Positions 1 to 12,553 of a stretch of 64,000 nucleotides of DNA are shown in pieces; the stretch's first letter is position 1; each line of letters opens with the position of its first letter. The notes beneath the pieces are model-generated. The model was not told where the DNA came from. It did not search any database and worked only from the letters and a program-made list of their open reading frames with translations. This DNA comes from Helichrysum umbraculigerum (Eukaryota > Streptophyta > Magnoliopsida > Asterales > Asteraceae): positions 240,392,750-240,456,749 of the forward strand of contig CATIUR010000001.1 of assembly GCA_949592205.1 (NCBI GenBank), written 5' to 3'. The position numbers and the translations under genes are program-made.

Positions 1-1557
1 TCACAAAGTAATGTTAATTTTTTGACAAGATTCCTGAGTGCATTCAACCTAATATCCGATTTAAAAATAAATTCCCATAAGTCCTCCTTGTTTGGTATCT
101 GCTGTAATGATTCTGAAGTGAGCAGGATAGCCTCGGTTTTGGGATGTAAGGTTGGTAAAGTGCTGTTTATACATCTGGGGCTCACAATTGGTGCTAACAT
201 GAATAAGGCGAAAAATTGGAAACCAGTGATTGATCTAGTGGAAACAAGATTATCATTATGGAAGGCCAATACATTGTCTATTGGTGGTCGCGTCACGTTA
301 ATAAAATCTGTGTTTGAAAGTCTCCCGGTTCATTACTTTTCATTGTATAAAGCACCGATATGTGTAATAAGTAAACTAGACTGTTTGAGGAGAAGATTTT
401 TATGGGGTGGTTCAAAAGAGGAAAGGGGTATTAATTGGGTTTCTTGGGACATACTCACAAAGCCAAAGAGCTATGGTGGATTGGGATTGACGGAACTGAA
501 AGACTTCAACATAAGCTTACTTACTAAGTGGCATTGGTGGTTTAGAAATGAAGAAGGGCGGTTATGGAGGTCTTGCATAAACGCATTACATGTAACAAAA
601 AGGATAGAGAAGCCTACCCCATGCAAGTATGCGGCTGCTGGAAACTGGAAATCTATTTGTTTAATAGACAATTCCTTTATTGCTAAAGGTGTAGATATTA
701 ACGAATGGTTCCATGGGAAGATTGGCAATGGAAAAAAGCTGAGGTTCTGGTGGGATAATTGGTCGAGTCATGGTGTATTATGCAAGCTCTTTCCTAATTT
801 GTTCAAGATGGAATCGGTCAAGAATGTCACTGTTGCTTGTCGTTTATCAAAAAATGGTGAGTATAAATGGGACTGGAAAGTGGTAGATTGGTCGCAAGAT
901 GCAATAAACGAATTAGTTAATTTGTATAGTTTGGGTATTCAAATTAAGTTCAATGATAATCAAGATCGGTGGGAATGGGGCTCGAAAGGTTCCAAAACAT
1001 TCTCGGTTAGATCTGCTCGGAAGCTGCTAAAGTCATTTTCTGTGGCCGAAAAGGGGGAGGTTTTTCCATGGAATAAGGTATTGCCTAGGAAGATAAACAT
1101 TTTTGGTTGGCGTCTACTGTTAAATAGACTTCCTACCAGAGATGCGCTGCAGCGTCGAGGCATGCACATAGCGAATGCAGATTGTGTACTTTGCGGAGAG
1201 CAGGTTGAATCAGCGGATCATTTGATGGCCGGATGCAGAACAACAAGGGAAGTTTGGAACGGTATAGAAATGTGGTGGAAGCTACAACCGATGGTTACCT
1301 TCTCGGTGAAGGATTTGATATTCTTTCATAATTATGTAAAGGGTTCAAGCTCTCGAAAGGTGATCATTCAATCGGTAATCATGGTAGCATGTTGGGTAAT
1401 TTGGAAAGCTCGGAATGAAAGCATATTCAACGGAGCAAAGTTTAATGTCAGTGGAGTATTGAATGAAATCAAGTCAATGGGATTCTTATGGATTAAAAAT
1501 CGTTTCCCTAATTGGAGCATAGAGGAGCATAAATGGCTAGAGTTCACAATAGATTAA
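1..1557 (+). CDS. LINE (non-LTR retrotransposon) ORF2, C-terminal part; 5' end outside window
   Basis: The reading frame is open from the first base of the window and stops at 1557, so this is the C-terminal half of a larger reverse-transcriptase polyprotein. The N-terminal part resembles the region after the RT catalytic core of plant LINEs (LKIN..KS, then HLGLTIGANMNK, then a WKANTLSIGGRVTLIKSV block). The C-terminal part is a zf-RVT zinc-binding domain: FPWNKVLPRKINIFGWRL, LPTRDALQRRGM and the C-x2-C...H-x4-C cluster CVLCGEQVESADHLMAGC. The visible 511+ residues have no frameshift or stop, so the copy could be young. The endonuclease and the YADD active-site region would lie upstream of the window. 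No RNase H domain follows. The poly(A) tail at 1949-1966 supports the strand. Confidence 0.9.
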   Translation, partial: SQSNVNFLTRFLSAFNLISDLKINSHKSSLFGICCNDSEVSRIASVLGCKVGKVLFIHLGLTIGANMNKAKNWKPVIDLVETRLSLWKANTLSIGGRVTLIKSVFESLPVHYFSLYKAPICVISKLDCLRRRFLWGGSKEERGINWVSWDILTKPKSYGGLGLTELKDFNISLLTKWHWWFRNEEGRLWRSCINALHVTKRIEKPTPCKYAAAGNWKSICLIDNSFIAKGVDINEWFHGKIGNGKKLRFWWDNWSSHGVLCKLFPNLFKMESVKNVTVACRLSKNGEYKWDWKVVDWSQDAINELVNLYSLGIQIKFNDNQDRWEWGSKGSKTFSVRSARKLLKSFSVAEKGEVFPWNKVLPRKINIFGWRLLLNRLPTRDALQRRGMHIANADCVLCGEQVESADHLMAGCRTTREVWNGIEMWWKLQPMVTFSVKDLIFFHNYVKGSSSRKVIIQSVIMVACWVIWKARNESIFNGAKFNVSGVLNEIKSMGFLWIKNRFPNWSIEEHKWLEFTID

Positions 1558-1966
1558 ATGTGAACGGCACTTGATATGAGGAGTGATCTTCTGTTGCTGA
1601 TTAAAGAATTCTAGATCACTAGATGGAAGCTAGCTTCTAATATATTTAGTAGGCTGGAAGCACTTGTAATTTGATTGTTGATTTATTGGTGTATAACAGA
1701 TAATTTTGGAGGAATTCACATGGGATACTGTCAAAAATGATATAGGGTGAAAACCGGTGGCTCGGCCCCTATTATCGGGGATTTTTTCCCGAAAAATTTT
1801 TTCGGGTTTTTTTCATCCTTTTCAGTATCCTTCCAGTTCGAATTTCTCCAAGATTTATCTTATGAGGTTTGGACATTATGGTGTTTGTACATTATGGGGT
1901 CTTTTTAGCATCTTGCTATTAGACTTGTTTTAATATAATTAGCCTTTCAAAAAAAAAAAAAAAAAA
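1558..1966 (+). mobile_element. 3' UTR and poly(A) tail of the LINE
   Basis: About 390 bases of untranslated sequence follow the ORF2 stop and end in an uninterrupted run of 18 A (1949-1966), the hallmark of target-primed reverse transcription. Two short inverted repeats lie back to back near 1764-1808: a CCCC...GGGG stem and a CCCGAAAAA/TTTTTTCGGG stem. They could be the structured 3' end recognised by the element's own RT; that role is inference. Confidence 0.8.
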
Positions 1967-1978
1967 TTTAGGTAATAA

Positions 1979-2366
1979 GGCTATGTTTGGCACGCTTGTT
2001 TTAAGAGCTTATGGAAGCTTGTAGCTTGTAGCTTATGGTTTTCATAAGCTCTGTTTGGCTAAGTAGCTTATGAGTAGCTTATGGTTTCCATAAGCTCCAA
2101 AACCATAGGCTACTTGAAGTAGCTTATGGAAGTAGCTTGTAGTTTATGAAAAATGAAATTACATAAATACCTTCCATATAATTATATATCATTTTTTAAA
2201 ATTAATATATTTGTCCTTTTATGTCATTTTACATTCATAAGCTACAAGCTCCAGCTACTCTGCCAAACACAAATATTACCAAAAGCTACAAGCCATCAGC
2301 TCCAGCTACAAGCTACCAGCTCCAGCTACAAGCTCCAGCTACCAGCTAGTTGTGCCAAACATACCC
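1979..2366. mobile_element. MITE with AGCT-word interior, PIF/Harbinger-like ends
   Basis: Terminal inverted repeats GGCTATGTTTGGCAC and GTGCCAAACATACCC match at 14 of 15 bases and are flanked by TAA on both sides (1976-1978 and 2367-2369), the 3-bp duplication typical of PIF/Harbinger. The interior is built of repeated AGCTTATGG / AGCTCCAGCTAC words, so the element can fold on itself. No coding capacity; a 81-residue open frame inside is chance. The insertion directly follows the LINE tail. Confidence 0.7.
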
Positions 2367-2369
2367 TAA

Positions 2370-3890
2370 ATATGGGTAATATGCTAAAAGCTTTATAATT
2401 TTTGATATAGAGCATTTATTTTGCAAGTATACAATCTATTGAAATAAATAAGAATAATAATATCTATAATAAAGAGCATTAAATAAGTTATTATGCAAAC
2501 CAACTTTGAAATGGAAAGTTAGTATCCTTGTTGCAATTTTTTTCTTGCTAAACATACCTAAATTAGAAAATATGAAAAAAGGCAAGTGCGTACCCATCAT
2601 ATCCTACCTTTGCCCGGCCTTGTTGTAACTCATTATTAATACATTAAATGATACAATAATATATTTGGTGCAATAAATTTATTTTATGAATCAAATCCCT
2701 TTTTGTTGCTTGATGTTAAAGGTTTAAAAGATTAGTTAGAAGAGTTGGGTACCCTTTAAAAACCCTATACTAATCAATGTTACACATTATGAAAAATTAA
2801 GAGAGGATTCGTTATTTCATGCTACCAACCATTCACATGCACTACTAAACGAGCAAAATTCGTAGGTACGTAACAGTCAAAATTCGTTGGTAATGGTTGT
2901 TACATACTATGCCAACGAAATTAACGTGGGAAATATGCCCGTAGCTAATAGAATGAACTAAACTACTTGTTAGCTAATTATAATTTATGTGTAATAGTTT
3001 TCCAATTTAATAATTAATCATTCTAGTTTTGAAATAACACCGTTCTATAGTAAAGATTTTTATATATTTGTAAAAGATCACAAGTTATTGGGTTAAGTGC
3101 ATCATAATACAATGAATTAAAAAATATGACATTCATACCGTATACTCAACTACTCGGACGCATAATAATGTGTGTAAAAACTTGTTATTAATCGCTATCG
3201 TATGTAATTTATGATACTTTTATTGGCATGTCGTCTATATAAGGTGACATTTATCATCCTTACAAGTTGACATGTTAACAAAATACATACAATGACAATA
3301 AATAACAAATTTATTACGCATAATGTATATATGAATAGTTGAGTACATATTACGAATGTTAAACCTTAATTAATTGTATTTTCCATACATTTAACTTTTA
3401 ACCCCAAGTTATTGGTTGGTTATTATAAGTTAACCTGACCAACTCATTTTGGTTTTACTTTTAAAAATCATCGATTATAATCTAACATGTAATGTAATTC
3501 CGTGTGTTACATAATCTATCTATTTTGACGCCATTACAACGAATGGATGTTGGATGTAAGTTACGTCAGATTATGTTTTTCCTTTTTTTTTCTATATAAA
3601 AAAGAAGAATGTCTTAAAAAGAATATCATATAACGTTAAAATGCAACTTACAAAGGGATCACAATAAATGTCGTCCTATAAAAACGTACCTACGTGTGCG
3701 TAGATTAATGTTCTTACGTACATACGTTTTCGAGAAAAAATGTTTCTTACGTAAACTTACGGGTAAAAGGGATATACCCCAAGTAGATGTTCCTTACATA
3801 AACTTTAATTACCGATAACCATTACTTCAAATTAAATTGAGTATTTTTGTTAAGATTAATAAATCACTTTGTGTTATACTCCGTATACTA
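2370..3890. other. Intergenic, no gene seen
   Basis: AT-rich DNA without a convincing open frame, RNA gene or recognisable repeat ends. It contains one TACTCCGTA word just before the next MITE (about 3877-3885). Confidence 0.6.
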
Positions 3891-3893
3891 TAA

Positions 3894-4218
3894 GACCACA
3901 CGTAACGGGCTTGTGTGGCAAGCGTTATCACCTCTCACAACGCCATAATGCTCCTAGTGGGGCGTTGTGGCTTGGCATTCTGGAAGCGTTGTGGTTGGGA
4001 TAACGGAGAAAAAAAGGAGCGTTGTGATTTTTTTATTCTTTTTTTTTTTGCTTTGATTGTTTTATTTAGTTAGTAGGTGGGTGGGTCCCAGAATGGAGAA
4101 AAAAAGTGTCGTTCTGGTGTTATGATTAGGGGCGTTTGGGTGTTATAGTTTGATGCTGATGTGGCGCTGATGTGGCAGCTGAAAAAGTGGCGTTCTGGTG
4201 TTACGGTTACGTATGGTC
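3894..4218. mobile_element. PIF/Harbinger-type MITE
   Basis: Ends GACCACACGTAAC and GTTACGTATGGTC are inverted repeats (12 of 13 match) and are flanked by TAA at 3891-3893 and 4219-4221. The interior repeats GGCGTTGTGG / GGCGTTCTGGTGTTA words. Length 325 bp, non-coding. Confidence 0.8.
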
Positions 4219-4221
4219 TAA

Positions 4222-4746
4222 GTTTATTTGTAATTTTAATGTTGACTTTTATGGGCGGCATGTAGATGTCGATCGATTGCAATCATTATCAAGTGATATC
4301 AAAAGAATATATAATATATATTGGCATGTAAGTTAGCACTACCTTTCTAACATGCACGATTAGATATATATGAATTCATGGAAGGTACAGATTATGCGGA
4401 CGAATGATTATTGTCTTTGGACTAGTATAATTTTATTTAAAAGTCGTACGTTGGATCTTATTAAATAACAATAAGAAATAACTAACGTTTTAAATTAGTA
4501 TAACTAGGTAGTTACTAGGATTGTTCAAAGTAGAATATACATTTCTAACGGTAGATTATGCTATCTAAAATTTCGGGTCACCGAATATCAATTTTGTAAC
4601 TTGACTATGTGTGAAGATGTTCTCAAAAAGGTTATGGAAAAGGTTCATATGACAAATCAACTAATCAAGCACCTCGGTTTAAAACTTGGTATAATAAGAA
4701 TTTTATAATAAATTGGTAACTGAAATGATTTTTGGAAAATGATATT
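4222..4746. other. Intergenic, nothing recognised
   Basis: AT-rich spacer between two MITEs with no supportable gene or repeat end. Confidence 0.6.
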
Positions 4747-5306
4747 TGTAGCCCTAAGGGCTAAGGATAACAACCAACTTTAAACCAACTTAATTTACTT
4801 TTAATTTAGTTTCTAAAATAACCGTTTTTAATAGAAAAACGTAATCAACCATCAAATTCTTTCTATACAAATGCATATGCAACCTATTTTTCTAAACCCA
4901 AAGGATTTAATTATCTCTCACTTTATTATTCATCATCAACAACAAATAAAACTAGACCCCTTAGTTTTCCTCCAACATATTAATAAAACTAGCCCCGGCC
5001 CCTACTTTTCAGTTTTCCTTCCACATCTTAAGTAATTTTGTTATTTGTACCAATCATATGAACAAATTTCTATTGTGTTTTAGCCATTATTAATATATGT
5101 TTAATAAATAAGAATAAAAAAGTAAAAGAAGTAAATGGATTATGAAATAAAATGGAAACAATGGAGGGGTAAATAGTTTGACTTTGGAGAAGGAAGGAGA
5201 ACGTGGAGACAGTTACCAAGTATCTTTTTCATTTTTATTTTTACTTTCATTTTTATTTATAAAGTTGGTTAGAAATTTGTTATTATCCTTAACCCTTAGA
5301 GCTACA
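4747..5306. mobile_element. MITE with TGTAGCYCTAAGGG ends
   Basis: About 27 bases at the left end (TGTAGCCCTAAGGGCTAAGG...) are repeated inverted at the right end (...CCTTAACCCTTAGAGCTACA). The interior is AT-rich and non-coding. I could not fix a target duplication, so the superfamily is open. A related end fragment (TAGCCCTTAGGGCT) occurs alone near 6834. Confidence 0.65.
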
Positions 5307-5467
5307 TATAACAAAAATACAAAGTAACAATCAAAACAACACACAATATCCATATTTTCGGATCGGATTTCATTATATTCGTGTTACGGATACGAATACA
5401 TAAATTTTTGGAAAAAGAAAACATTGTGATAGATAAAAAACGATAACGAAATGAGATAAACTTGTAG

Positions 5468-6025
5468 AGGTGGGTTAAAATGAGAAGACTAATTTTCGTG
5501 AGAACGTGAGAAACATTTCAAAATTACTTTTTAACTATTCGAAACACATTTTCCTATAAAACTTTTTTAATGATTACTATTAAAATAACTTTTGGAAGCT
5601 ATGATATAAATATAAATAAAAAATATTAATTTTTTTTTCGAACTTATTTTACAGTCGTTACTGTTTTTATTGTTTAAGATAATCACAAAATATAACATGA
5701 TAATTACATGTGATTATTCTCTATTATAATGTGATTATCATGTGTTCGAGATAATCACAAAATATGACATGATAATCACATATTATTCATGTGATTATCA
5801 AGTTATAAAATGTGATTATTATAAATAAAAAATTTAACAAAAAATAACTAAAAAAATAATAAAACGTCGAAATTTTTTTTATTTGAAAAATAACTTCTAA
5901 AAGTTATTTAAAAAATAAGCTAGGAAGAAAATTTTGTATAAAAACATGTTTTGGATAGTTAAAAAGATATTTTAAAGTGTTTCTTACGTTCTCACGAAAA
6001 TTAGCCTTCTCATTTGAACCTGGGA
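5468..6025. mobile_element. Foldback element, GGTTCAAATGAGAA class
   Basis: The 34 bases from 5481 (TGAGAAGACTAATTTTCGTG...) recur inverted up to 6012 with only two differences, and weaker similarity extends outward to about 5468 and 6025. Subterminal tracts (AACTATTCGAAACA / GGATAGTTAAAAA) also pair. The centre (about 5680-5825) repeats the word GATAATCACATGTGATTATC in several versions. The outer end resembles the ends of the foldback at 29991-30997. Non-coding. Confidence 0.7.
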
Positions 6026-7260
6026 CTAAACTTGTAAAATAAGATTCAAATATACTCTGTATGTTTTATAGAAATAGTTATAGTTATTTGATGATTACGA
6101 TCTCAAGTCATAATAATTGTAAGTGTTTATGTTAGGATAGAGATCATTTACTTCTGATTGACTAATTACGTACGTAGATAGAAAGTAAAGATTACGATTA
6201 ATCGATCAAATCATTTCTATATATAAATATGAAAAAATCTATAATTTAATTAAGGAGATCGACTTTTCCACTCATCATTTAACAATGATGATGATTTTAC
6301 TTAAAGTATTAATGCCACATTCCAAATCTTCTATCTATAATCAATATCTATATCTATAATAAATTAAGATAGGAACATATGTATGTATGTATGTATGTAT
6401 AATGTATAACTAGGTAAAGTATTGCACCTTTTTTTATTAATAAAGCAATTAGTACAAATTTAAGTACAATATACAACTAACTTAGTTTAAAATACTCCGT
6501 TTATATTTTCAACGAGAGTTATATCAGATACCCTCTTCCGTGAGTTTCGGTCCGGCCAAAGAAATCCATTTCATAGAGAAAATGTTGGTCCAAAATAGTT
6601 AAATAGGCAGGATATATATTTACTAAATTACTTTATCATTTCGGTACGATTTTTAATAGTATTAGTATATAAAGAAATAGGAAAAATGATAAAGACATCA
6701 ATAAGACTCTAAAACGTGCATTAACAATTGTAATCTTACCATAATAAATATCATGGCCTTCTGAATTTTAGTTGACCCCACCTGAATTTTTGTTGAAGTA
6801 CAATTATTTTATACATGTCCAAATTGATTATTGATAGCCCTTAGGGCTGTCGTTAACAATACACAAAGAAATAAGTTACTTGAAAAACATTAAACTCTTA
6901 AATTTAACATCATTTATTACTTACAATTTGAACAAAATCAACATTCATCGAAATTATGTTACAAAATTTATTTGGAGACAGTACAAGTATGGGAGTTGAT
7001 AAATACAACATACAAAATGTTTCAAACATCAAAGTTGTGTTATGCTATACTTGTATTGTGAGCTTCAACTATGATACAGTATGGTCTATGAATCAATTTT
7101 TTTTGTTGTATATATCACCTCCCATAAGTATTGTTACCCATTATTATCATTCTACGGTAAATGATAAATACAAACAACGTTATTTTATTTAGGAAGATAT
7201 ACGAAAATGTTTTTCTAACATTCATCCGCAAGAGATGGAGGGAAATAAAAATAAAATCCC
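6026..7260. other. Intergenic and pectate lyase upstream region
   Basis: No gene seen. A short GTAT microsatellite lies at about 6378-6402. One isolated end of the TAGCCCTAAGGG MITE type lies near 6834. The last few hundred bases should hold the promoter of the pectate lyase gene. Confidence 0.6.
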
Positions 7261-7266
7261 TATAAA
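7261..7266 (+). promoter_or_regulatory. Probable TATA box of the pectate lyase gene
   Basis: TATAAA lies 201 bases before the ATG at 7467. It is followed at the expected distance by a pyrimidine-rich CTCCCTCTCTCTCCC tract, common at plant transcription starts, and an AC repeat (about 7387-7404) in the inferred leader. Confidence 0.5.
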
Positions 7267-7466
7267 TGTGCCCCTGTATCTTTTATTCATATACAGATAT
7301 ACTCCCTCTCTCTCCCTTCCCCAATTCCTTTATATTCTCAAAATTTTCATACATTCATTCACTCAATACCTCCACATACCCCAAAAACACACACACACAC
7401 ACACGTTGTCTCTCAACATCTTCATCGTAAAACAGAGATAACAACATTCGAGTGTTTGTGTCTACA

Positions 7467-10400
7467 ATGGCGGTACCTAAAAAATTCATCTATCTTTCTT
7501 CATTACTCATGCTCCTCTTACTTGTTGCTGTCATCTCTGCTTCTTCCTCCTCCTCCACAAACCCTAGGTCTCAATTCTATACCCTTTTTTAATCTCAATT
7601 CTGCCTATGTATTTTAATTATGTATTCACTCTGTTTTTTTACTGGTTTATGACATTGTTTGGTTGCTTGAAATTTTAAGCATATTTTTAGTATTCAATTG
7701 TGTGTAGTTATAATTTAGGCTCACATTTGAATTTTATTGTGCAGGAGTAACGATAATGAAAAGTTGCAGAGCTCAAATAACTCATCAATGGCGGCTAGGT
7801 AATTAAAACAGAAATCACTGACTCACTGAGTCGACTCAGTACTTGCTAAACTCTAGTACCGCTTCTTTGATTTTACTATATCCCAACCGTTGATTTTAAT
7901 TGTTTTATGAAATCCGCACCGTTAGATTAGGTTTTTGATCCAAAAAAGAGTAGCTCAAACGGAACAAAATCTCAGCCGTTGAGATTCCGAGTTGGTTAAG
8001 ATCTCGCCGTTTATTTATCGTTTTTTCATCTCCGGATACCAATCCGTGTATAACATTCTTAAAGCATCTTTCGGGATAAAAGCGTCATTTTACAGAGATT
8101 CAAGGAATATTTTTTTTCTGTTGGTAATAGAAACCGTTTACAAATAACGGTTTTTAACGTAACAAACAACGTCCGTTTTGTTTTGTTTTCTCTCTCACAC
8201 ACTAAAACACACACACACGAATCACAATTAACATTACACGATTGTGCACGAGTATATTTTTTGTACTTTTGAGTCCCATCCACTTAAAATTAATGTATAT
8301 TGTTATTATTATTATCATACATATAGATATAGATTTAATTTAATGTACGTACATATATAAATATATTCGGTTGATGATTATATACGTCGGTTGCTCACTT
8401 GTAACACACACCTTAATGAATTGGTTGTATTTAATGACATTTGCCTTTTTGGCTGTGTTTTTTGGTATACGTCACTTTCAGTTTTTTTGGAAGAATGACA
8501 AATATATACTTATAATAAAGATACACAAATACGTACATTGTCGTCAACAACATATATGTTACGTGACGCATTTTAAATAATCTATCTACATTTTTTACCT
8601 TTTAACTCTGTTACATATACCTAATAGTGGCAAAATGCATGGGTCGGGATATTTGTCTATGCCAAGTACGTTACGCTTTGGCTATGGTACGTGGAGCTAA
8701 AAACACATGTAATTTCTCTATAATTTTTTTATTTGTTAATGCAGAATTAAGGAGATTGAGATTTTGAATGAAAAGGCAGTCCAAGACCCTGATGAGGTTG
8801 TGGCTATGGTTGAAATGTACGGATTTCTATCTCTATGTATATTTATTACTAGTACAAAATTGACAACTTCTGAAATACTTGGAAATAGATAAATCTGAAC
8901 ACACAACATACCCAAGAATTAGCTTGTTGCAGTAAATATGTCACATTTAATTATCACACAACATGTCAATGTCTGTGTGTAAATAAAGCACACCGAAATG
9001 ATATTTTATTTTAGAAATAGAAAGGTGTTGATAATAGCATTGATTGTGTCTGTTTAACGTAGTGGTTGTTGTGGGCATCACAAATCTAACTCTTAATTTT
9101 TTTTTTCTTTTTTCACTTGTGGTTCTTGATGTTAAGTACTACTCTATGTTCACATTTAATGGCATTTGGAGACATTTTGCTTTCATAAAGATGGGGTTTT
9201 CGAAATTTTCTTTTTTTGTTAAAATTCACTGTAAGAACAAGGTTGAATTCAAGCACCATGTGCTTCTGCTGTTTATAGTAACAGGACCTTAATTAACCAT
9301 GCATTATGTGTATGTCCTCAGCTCCCACATGGGGTCTTGCATTCATATCATTTCTTCTTTTTGCCTTCACATATGCTTGTACCTAACTGACTACTAATTT
9401 GCTTTAATCTTATTGTTAGAAAACTTGAGCCAATCTGTGTTTTGGATATAGTTTTGAAGCTGCAGTGTTTATATATAATATAATATAAGATACGGAGTAA
9501 TATATAACATGTCCTAAGATCTTGGGCAGCCAAGATTTGAAGATTTTGACATCTTTAGGACCACTTTCTAGCAAAAGCCAAATGTCACTAATATTGGATT
9601 TAAAAAGAGACTGTTATTTGAAGAGTCAGAACATTATTTTCAGTCAATGGTGGTCAGTCAAAGTTGCTTTTTATTTGAGTTATTGTCAAATAGTTTAAAT
9701 GTGATAATGTCTGCTAAGTTTCCATTACAGAATGTTTATGCTCATGTGCAACCAAAAGCAACAAATTAGGTTTTCTCTGATTCCTCCATTAACCATAGTT
9801 TGTGACTTAAAAAGCTATCTTTGACATGTGACACCATTAATTTTTATGAAGGTTAATAAGAACTTAAGCCTGTTTTGTCTCCAACATTAAAATGACTATA
9901 TAGTTCGCTTTCTCAAACTTAAGGTAGTTGTTTGGTTGTTGACATTGTATTTAGCTACAATCTATGGCCACCGACAGAATACAGAGATAGCTCATATCTT
10001 TCTAGTTTTGTGGTGCATATTCTTATAATCATTGAGAATTATTATTGCATACTGTTCAATTGGTCCTCCACATTCAAATGACAAAAGTTGAACATTATTA
10101 TGTAGTAATATTTGATAGAAACTAATATACAGTGGATAACAATCACATAAAAAAGTTAAAATAAGTGAAAAGACAGTAACTTTTTATATTACCATAATGA
10201 TTTTTGAGGTTAATGTTGAACAGGAGCATGAGAAACAGCACACAAAGGAGGAAACTTGGGTATTTATCGTGTGGTACGGGTAATCCAATTGATGACTGCT
10301 GGCGGTGTGACCCTAACTGGAGGCGCAACCGCAAGCGCCTGGCTGATTGTGGCATTGGGTTTGGGCGGAATGCAATTGGAGGACGTGATGGACGGTATTA

Positions 10401-11637
10401 TGTGGTCACTGATGCTGGTGATGATGACCCGGTTAACCCACGACCTGGCACCCTACGCCATGCTGTCATCCAAGAAGAACCATTGTGGATTGTCTTTGAA
10501 CGTGACATGGTGATCAAATTAAAGCAAGAACTTATCATGAACAGTTTCAAGACTATCGATGCTCGTGGGGTCAATGTGCACATTGCAAATGGAGCATGCA
10601 TTACAGTCCAGTTTGTTACCAATGTCATTATTCATGGTTTACATATCCATGACTGTAAACCTACTGGGAATGCATTGGTTAGAAGCTCGCCTTCTCATTA
10701 CGGTTGGAGAACAATGGCTGATGGTGATGCAATTTCCATTTTCGGGTCAAGTCATATTTGGGTTGATCATAATTCTCTATCGAATTGTGCTGATGGACTT
10801 GTGGATGCTGTCATGGGTTCAACTGCCATCACTATTTCAAACAATTACTTCACTCATCATAACGAGGTGTGTAAATCTTGATATATTATAAATATATCCC
10901 TTTCACTACTTGAGAAATCTAATAATTCTACATTTAATGTAGGTAATATTGTTGGGCCATAGTGATACTTATTTTAGAGACAAACTGATGCAAGTGACTA
11001 TTGCCTACAATCATTTTGGAGAAGGCCTTATCCAGAGAATGCCAAGGTATACCATATAATGGATAAAGTTAAATTACTTCTATTTTTACTGGCTTACAGC
11101 CTACTAAATCAGGTTAGCGTAAAATTTAAGTTACTATTGTAATAATATTGTTTTTGTTTAACAAATTACAGATGCAGGCATGGGTATTTTCATGTGGTGA
11201 ACAATGACTACACCCATTGGGAGATGTATGCAATAGGTGGAAGTGCAGGCCCAACCATCAATAGCCAAGGAAACAGATACCTTGCCCCTGATAATCCATT
11301 TGCAAAGGAGGTACTTATAGAAACTTGATTTATGATGCCTTCATTTACTTTTTAAACTATAGTACTTTTATACTAAATTAGATGGATTGACATTTCAAAA
11401 TGTATATTATATTAGGTTACTAAAAGAGTGGATACAGATAGAAGCCATTGGCATGGATGGAACTGGAGATCAGAGGGTGACCTACTTCTTAATGGGGCTT
11501 ATTTCATCCCATCTGGTGAGGGGGCCGCTGCCAGCTATGCTCGGGCCTCTAGTTTGGGTGCAAAGTCATCTACATTGGTTGGTACCATCACTGCTAGTGC
11601 TGGAGCTCTTAACTGTCGCAAAGGTGGTCGTTGCTAG
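7467..11637 (+). CDS. Pectate lyase (polysaccharide lyase family 1), seven exons
   Basis: Secreted enzyme cleaving de-esterified pectin by beta-elimination in the cell wall. Exons by GT/AG borders and frame: 7467-7567, 7745-7798, 8745-8816, 10224-10866, 10943-11046, 11172-11310, 11416-11637, giving 1335 nt and 444 residues, normal for plant pectate lyase-like proteins. The start is the first ATG and gives a signal peptide (hydrophobic FIYLSSLLMLLLLVAVISA). The large exon 4 carries NPIDDCWRCDPNW and the parallel beta-helix core, with the calcium-site region WVDHNSLSNCADGLVDA (about residues 255-271). RMPRCRHG (about 321-329) supplies the catalytic arginine and is split by intron 5. It ends in a Cys/Arg/Gly-rich CRKGGRC. 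Intron 3 is 1.4 kb. All key residues are present and no break is seen, so it looks functional. Tissue role (pollen, fruit, vascular) cannot be told. Confidence 0.95.
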
Positions 11638-12553
11638 CAATCTAAGTCGTCACTTTTCATTTGGTAAAGAGTCGTTTTCTTTGAGTAGTTTCAACTTTCG
11701 CATATAAAATATATTATACGTATAGATATCATTTCCACATATGCCCTTTACATCATTTTACACATATGATTTCGATCATTTTCTTCGATCTCATTACTGT
11801 CTTCTGTTTTGTTGTGCAACCTCGACCATGTTCCATTGAAAGTAAAATGAAAATTATACATCGTCATTTTCATGGAGCAAGGTGCGAAGTGTTGTCCATC
11901 CCTTTTTATTTCCTGTCGACCTAATGATCTAATGATCTGTCGTCTACTTGTTCTTGTTTACGTACGTGTCATTTGCATTACAGAATCGGAATGTTTTTTC
12001 TTTCCTGTTTCTATTGTCTCGTGCAATTTTAGTTTCTTGAGTCATATGTAATGTGGATGTCAATAGTACTTGAACCATCAAATTGAATGGAAAACAATTG
12101 CTTTATGGTTTACTTTGTGCACTTTCTTTATGTTATTCTGTAAATGGTGCAATTTTTTTAGCTTTTGTGTTTATAGATGTTTAAAGGTTGGAATCTGAGT
12201 ACTTATACTGTTTTTGGTTTCTTGATATGCTTTTGAGCTTGAAATTTATAAAAATGGATATTTTTATCCATACAGAGAGCAAAATAATATATCGGGTTAA
12301 ATTTGTATTGTATGAGTAACATCTGATCAAAGCTTCTGATAACACATATACCTCCTTTAATTACAAATTTCATAACCAAAAAGTTAAAAAGCAATTCAAT
12401 ACAATTTTTTATTATGTTATGTGAAAATAAAAACATGAACATGTACGTTGCACATACTTTTATATGACTAGCACAATACCCGCGCAATGCAGCGGTGAAA
12501 ATGGTGACGGTGAATGGAGAAGCGAGCAAATATTTTAAAATAAAAACATATTG
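11638..12553. other. Pectate lyase 3' UTR and spacer
   Basis: The first few hundred bases after the stop probably form the 3' UTR. Beyond about 12000 no gene is seen; open frames on the minus strand have neither family likeness nor plant codon use. Confidence 0.5.

Noticed and set aside
10143..10891. Alternative open frames overlapping pectate lyase exon 4 on both strands
   Set aside because: Shadows of the real frame, which continues through correct splice sites into neighbouring exons with conserved catalytic motifs.
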